From Emydura subglobosa (Eukaryota > Chordata > Testudines > Chelidae), in the NCBI GenBank assembly GCA_007922225.1, contig ML679963.1:2571374-2635373 (forward strand): a stretch of 64,000 nt of DNA, written 5' to 3'. The number at the start of each line of letters is the position of its first letter. Position 1 is the stretch's first letter. Both the position numbers and the translations under genes were made by a program. The notes under the pieces were generated by a model. That model saw only the letters and a list, made by a program, of their open reading frames with translations. It made no database searches and was not told the origin of the DNA. This document shows, piece after piece, positions 62,521 to 64,000 of the stretch.

Positions 62521-62859
62521 GGGGTATGTCCACACTGCACATTCCTTATGGCAGCATGTAGAGTACATACACTGCATGCCCCTCTTGTACGAGTATAAAT
62601 AGCACTGTAGAGACATGCCTGAACTCTCTGTACATGTACCCTACACTGCTCTCGGCATGCCCGGGAAAGACTCCGGCAGCAGGGAATAGCTCCGGCAGGT
62701 CTGGAGCCTTTTCCCCATTTCCTGCCCCCTGCTGGAGCCTTTCACTGCCCCGTGTGCCTTTGCACTGCAGTATGGATGCAGCCCAGTTTTCACTGCAGCA
62801 TGTAGGTACACTTACCCTACTCCCTGCCGCCAGTGGTGTTGCAGTGTAGACATACCTAA
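62521..62859. mobile_element. MITE-like DNA transposon with ggtatgtcYacactgca ends
   Basis: The left end ggggtatgtccacactgca and the right end, reversed, taggtatgtctacactgca are matching terminal inverted repeats. The element is about 340 bp and non-coding. Its ends are close to those of the element at 5952-6208, so the two are related families. Confidence 0.75.
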
Positions 62860-62949
62860 AGTGAACTGTTTTTGGTGTGTAAGGCCTGGTCTACAATTCT
62901 TTTTAATCACTTCCACCATCATTTGAAAAATGTTTATACTTAGTTGTTT

Positions 62950-63130
62950 TGTAAACTGGGACTGTGGCAAGTTGCATCATCTCTATGCTTCAGTTTCTAT
63001 CTCTTTGAAATGGGGTGGTGGTGGTGGTGGTGGTGAATTCTTACCTACTGTCTCTATAGTGTTTTGAACATTCATGTTTGTAAAAGCACATGGAGTTCCT
63101 AGAATGAAGAGCCCTGTAGAAATGCAAAGG
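62950..63130 (+). repeat. MIR-like tail with an expanded GGT tandem
   Basis: ctatgcttcagtttctatct and a following tgaaatgggg resemble a MIR tail. Within it, (GGT)n runs from about 63014 to 63034. The later caagtgccaaatcagg block is not assigned. Confidence 0.4.
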
Positions 63131-63355
63131 TATTGTTGCTATTCAGTAGAGTTAGTTCTCCAAGTGCCAAATCAGGCCTTGAGCTGGTGGAAAGCATTAA
63201 ATGGGGTGATAATGTGTAAAATGAGGCCATAGCACATAGGAAATAGTTGGAGATCTTCATAGGAATTGTGTAGAGGAGTACAGTACCATGCCATCTTACG
63301 ATACGTAGCAAAGGGAGCCCTCAAAGATCCGCTTTGGATTACGAATTGCTAGTTA

Positions 63356-63570
63356 TATGCAGTGTTGTAGCTGTGTTGGTCCCAGGGTATGAGAGAGACA
63401 AGCTGGGTGTGGTAATATCTTTTATTGGACCAACTGCTATTGCTGAGAGAAACAAGCTTTTGATCTACACAGAGCTCTTCTTTCAGATCTGTGGAAAGCT
63501 TGACTCTTTCGCCAACAGAAGTTGGTTCAATAAAAGATATTACCTAACTCATCTTGTCTCTCTTAATAGC
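63356..63570. mobile_element. Foldback element, copy 2, arms almost without a loop
   Basis: Same family as 58541-59070. Left atcttttattggaccaactg and gagacaagctgggtgtggta pair with right ttggttcaataaaagatatt and attacctaactcatcttgtc. The long loop of copy 1 is missing, leaving two nearly abutting arms. This is expected for an internally deleted copy. Confidence 0.75.
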
Positions 63571-63955
63571 TGGTTAGGCAGCCCGGGTTTCTGAGCAGGC
63601 ACTCTGCAGTCCTTTGAAGATATCAATACCACAGTGTGGGAGATTGTGTTTTCTATTTATCCTCTTCAAATCTGCAAACAACTTGATGATTAAGATCATT
63701 GGGAGTAGGTGGGAAAATGGCTTGAAAACAGCAAGCGTCTGCAGAAATGTTAATTTTTCCATTTGGAAAGTGGTGACCAGTGAGGTTATCCAGAGGCTGG
63801 AGGTTTTCTTTGTTGGGACCTTGCTCACTGTTTAACTGGCTTGGATGAGAATACCAAATGTAAGAGGATACTCTTGGGTAGCGTTGCTGTACCCTTTTAA
63901 ACATCTGCTCTCTCCTACTCCAGAGGTGGCTACGTTTCATGGTGGGGAAGGGAAT

Positions 63956-63957
<2 letters not shown>
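63571..63957. other. Short non-coding stretch at the right edge
   Basis: Nothing recognised between the foldback element and the terminal microsatellite. Overlapping frames on both strands are short and without known motifs. Confidence 0.4.

Positions 63958-64000
<43 letters not shown>
63958..64000. repeat. (TG)n microsatellite cut by the window edge
   Basis: Perfect TG repeat of at least 43 bases running to the last base of the window; its true length is unknown. Confidence 0.97.

Noticed and set aside
1..64000. CRISPR arrays, operons, phage or bacterial gene clusters
   Set aside because: The window is plainly vertebrate nuclear DNA with introns and retrotransposons; no regularly spaced direct repeats were seen.

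Overview
This is a stretch of amniote nuclear genome. It is almost certainly sauropsid and most likely turtle-like. The interspersed repeats are CR1 LINEs ending in tandem ATTCTATG-type octamers, old MIR-like SINEs, MITE-type DNA transposons with TCTACAC-type termini, and long foldback elements. No Alu or L1 was seen. Coding sequence is a very small part of the window; most of it is intron and repeat. The species call is an inference from repeat style only.

Layout. (1) Positions 1 to about 2340 look like the 3' untranslated end of a plus-strand gene whose coding part lies left of the window, with AATAAA at 2318-2323. (2) Positions 4236-7990, minus strand, hold the complete four-exon TIMM22 gene: a 195-residue mitochondrial inner-membrane translocase with clean splice sites and intron phases 1, 0, 1. 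(3) Positions about 7480-8450 form a CpG-rich promoter block upstream of TIMM22, carrying three ACTACA..TCCC (ZNF143/SBS-type) motifs and a strong plus-strand splice donor. This suggests divergent transcription. (4) From about 9 kb to the right edge the window is dominated by the 5' part of SPECC1 (cytospin-B), plus strand. Coding exon 1 is 38609-38755 (in a 38588-38755 exon), coding exon 2 is 42799-42934, and a possible alternative first coding exon lies at 59606-59645. The large coiled-coil and calponin-homology exons are not in the window and must lie beyond 64000.

Repeats. The gene-poor stretches hold one 1-kb CR1 with reverse-transcriptase remains (about 22330-23361), several CR1 3' ends, four MITE-like elements, two foldback elements with long arms (58541-59070 and 63356-63570), at least seven short palindromic elements, MIR-like fragments and microsatellites. 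The only intronic ORF with a recognisable flavour is a basic minus-strand ORF at 14914-15306. It resembles the accessory (Myb/SANT-type) protein tail of Harbinger transposons and is probably a fossil.

TIMM22 is a housekeeping mitochondrial import gene and SPECC1 encodes a cytoskeletal coiled-coil protein. The sequence suggests no shared pathway, only a head-to-head arrangement that may share a CpG-island promoter. I see no clearly new molecular system. The best leads are the promoter architecture, the phase-compatible alternative SPECC1 start exon, and the palindromic and foldback repeat families.
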